A DNA stretch of 64,000 nt from Paenibacillus oryzae (GTDB lineage Bacteria; Bacillota; Bacilli; Paenibacillales; Paenibacillaceae). Positions 63,933 through 64,000 of the stretch are shown piece by piece. Where the stretch lies: NCBI RefSeq assembly GCF_001675045.1, contig NZ_LYPA01000065.1:186001-250000 (forward strand), written 5' to 3'. The notes below the pieces were generated by a model. That model had not been told where the DNA came from, did no database searches, and saw nothing but the letters and a program-made list of their open reading frames with translations. A program made the position numbers and the translations under genes. Each line of letters starts with the position of its first letter. Positions within the stretch are counted from its first letter, which is position 1.

Positions 63933-64000
63933 ATGATCAGTACAAGCGGCATTACGCTTCGTTTCGGCAAGAAACCGCTGTTCGAAGATGTTAATATCAA
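63933..64000 (+). CDS. ABC-F family ATPase, N-terminal fragment (cut by window edge)
   Basis: The first 22 codons, ISTSGITLRFGKKPLFEDVN after the start, match the opening of ABC-F proteins of the YbiT/YkpA type, which act on the ribosome rather than in membranes. The rest lies beyond the window. GGACGGGATAGC precedes the ATG. Confidence 0.75.
   Translation, partial: MISTSGITLRFGKKPLFEDVNI

Noticed and set aside
1-64000. CRISPR arrays, tRNA or rRNA genes, phage or integrase genes
   Set aside because: None could be recognised by reading either strand; no regularly spaced repeats and no transposase or integrase frame were seen.

Overview
The window looks like chromosome from a Paenibacillus-type Bacillales bacterium. 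The reasons are strong GGAGG ribosome-binding sites with frequent TTG/GTG starts, roughly half G+C by eye, a KinB-like kinase next to a small spore-protein-like gene, a bacilliredoxin, a YpgR/CvfC-family protein, S-layer homology domains and a large glycan-uptake locus. The genus is inferred from gene content; no rRNA or tRNA gene was found.

Layout. 1-3027: tail of one ABC exporter half, a complete second half, and an auxin-efflux-carrier-type permease. 3189-8691: a four-gene MacB-like system (ATPase, lipoprotein adaptor, 954-aa FtsX-type permease, second ATPase with an AbrB-like tail). 8692-25006: a beta-1,4-mannan/manno-oligosaccharide locus. It contains a 43-codon dehydrogenase remnant whose stop overlaps the start of a YesM-type sensor kinase, a lone binding protein, a LacI regulator, an AraC regulator, a minus-strand catabolic operon (GH113 mannanase with an in-frame amber codon, cellobiose/mannobiose 2-epimerase, GH130 mannosyl-glucose phosphorylase), then an importer operon (binding protein plus two permeases), a YesN-type response regulator and an ABC exporter. 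25480-32466: aldose epimerase, single-domain LytTR regulator, 6-phosphogluconolactonase-like propeller, two MFS transporters and a DUF2087/GIY-YIG fusion. 32988-41030: an SLH-domain protein followed by a 2231-aa secreted multidomain protein. 41181-45355: xylR with divergent xylAB, and a readable operator, promoter and cre-like site. 45477-64000: mostly core genes (HI0933 flavoprotein, lipase, sensor kinase, bacilliredoxin, nadE, acpS, LysR/EamA pair, cytochrome c, mutY, KDPG aldolase, transglutaminase-like protein, CvfC, YceI, two-component pair, metallo-hydrolase, start of an ABC-F gene).

How it fits together. The mannan locus reads as a pathway. Oligosaccharides bind the 18757 lipoprotein and enter through the 20170/21064 permeases; no ATPase is encoded nearby, so a shared MsmX-type ATPase is expected. 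They are cut by the GH113 enzyme, epimerised to mannosyl-glucose and phosphorolysed to mannose-1-phosphate and glucose. Sensing appears split: the kinase (9404) is cotranscribed with a paralogue of the transport binding protein (11275) that has no permeases beside it, while the matching response regulator (22026) lies about 11 kb away behind the importer.

Most notable: the in-frame TAG in the mannanase, the dehydrogenase remnant used as an upstream coupled frame, the possible three-component sensor, two roughly 225-bp palindromic elements between convergent genes, a dispersed hairpin repeat whose two copies vary in a compensatory way, and the giant surface-protein pair with patchy base composition.
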